Below, in pieces: positions 62,367 through 64,000 of a DNA stretch of 64,000 bases. Source of the stretch: CBDCCT01 sp965214995 (GTDB lineage: Bacteria > Deinococcota > Deinococci > Deinococcales > Trueperaceae); the NCBI GenBank assembly GCA_965214995.1, contig CBDCCT010000002.1, positions 682,001 to 746,000 of the forward strand. Direction: 5' to 3'. The notes under the pieces were generated by a model. The model worked only from the letters and a program-made list of their open reading frames with translations. It had not been told where the DNA came from and did no database searches. Numbering within the stretch: the first letter of the stretch is position 1; each line of letters starts with the position of its first letter. The position numbers and the translations under genes were made by a program.

Positions 62367-62789
62367 CTTTCCTACTTTTTCTATTAGGTTTTTATAGGTT
62401 TTAATAGATTAGTATATACTTTAACTATAATACTTAATAATAATATAATAATAAAAAGTAGTAAAATAAAAATTTATATAAAAAATTTATTTTTTTATAA
62501 GTTATTCTTACTTATTTCTTTTATATTTTCTACTATTTAACCTTTTAAGGCTAGATACTTTTTATTTTAAAGATTAAATAGTAATAATTAAATCTTTATT
62601 TATACTAGTAATAAATATAGTAACCTATATACTAGAACTAGAATTTTTTCTAATCTACTCTTTTCTTATATAGTCTTATTTCTTCTAAAAGAGATGAAAG
62701 TTAGCCATCTATAGTATATATATTAGGAAACTTCTACTCTTATTTATCTTACTATCTAGAAAGTAGTAATTTAAAATTCTTTCTACTAT

Positions 62790-64000
<1,211 letters not shown>

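Overview
The window looks like a filamentous ascomycete (Pezizomycotina) nuclear contig. Genes carry short spliceosomal introns of about 45-100 nt with GT...AG ends. The protein families are those of Pezizomycotina. Roughly the last 40 kb is an extremely A+T-rich block whose transposon relics carry the mark of repeat-induced point mutation (RIP): C-to-T and G-to-A changes, with stop codons standing where Gln or Trp is expected. I cannot name the genus from sequence alone.

Region 1 (1-24,090) is ordinary euchromatin with nine supported genes, most of which I rebuilt across introns by hand. In order they are: a mitochondrial ribosomal protein bL9m (+); a conserved ascomycete protein of unknown function (-); a Gfo/Idh/MocA oxidoreductase (-); a CSC1/OSCA-type cation channel (-); a small secreted Thr/Ser-rich protein (+); the retromer subunit VPS35 (+, seven exons); a disordered acidic/Ser-rich protein (-); a PARP-type zinc-finger protein with an AT-hook (+, five exons); and a single-pass membrane protein resembling the fungal DUF7820 family (+). 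They form no pathway or biosynthetic cluster. A small A+T island at about 15.24-15.71 kb between VPS35 and its neighbour looks like a degraded LTR-type insertion.

Region 2 (about 24,240-64,000) holds no intact gene. It is a nest of degraded retroelements: three copies of a Tad1-like LINE (5'-truncated +, near full-length -, and the 5' part of another + copy running off the end), a second LINE family on the minus strand, a Ty3/gypsy relic (-), a Ty3/gypsy chromovirus with a recognisable chromodomain (+), a Ty1/copia relic (+), and several shorter repeat families (called R-A to R-E here). Two large inverted repeats stand out: two LINE copies tail-to-tail around about 30,209, and an R-C/R-B pair at 40.9-46.9 kb. 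A few short patches of normal base composition survive, notably a 232-bp hairpin at 62,135-62,366 and its relative at 24,091.

All exon joins are my own readings from splice signals, frame and recalled family sequence. Transposon boundaries are approximate. I found no clear novel system; the most unusual material is the repeat architecture of the A+T block.
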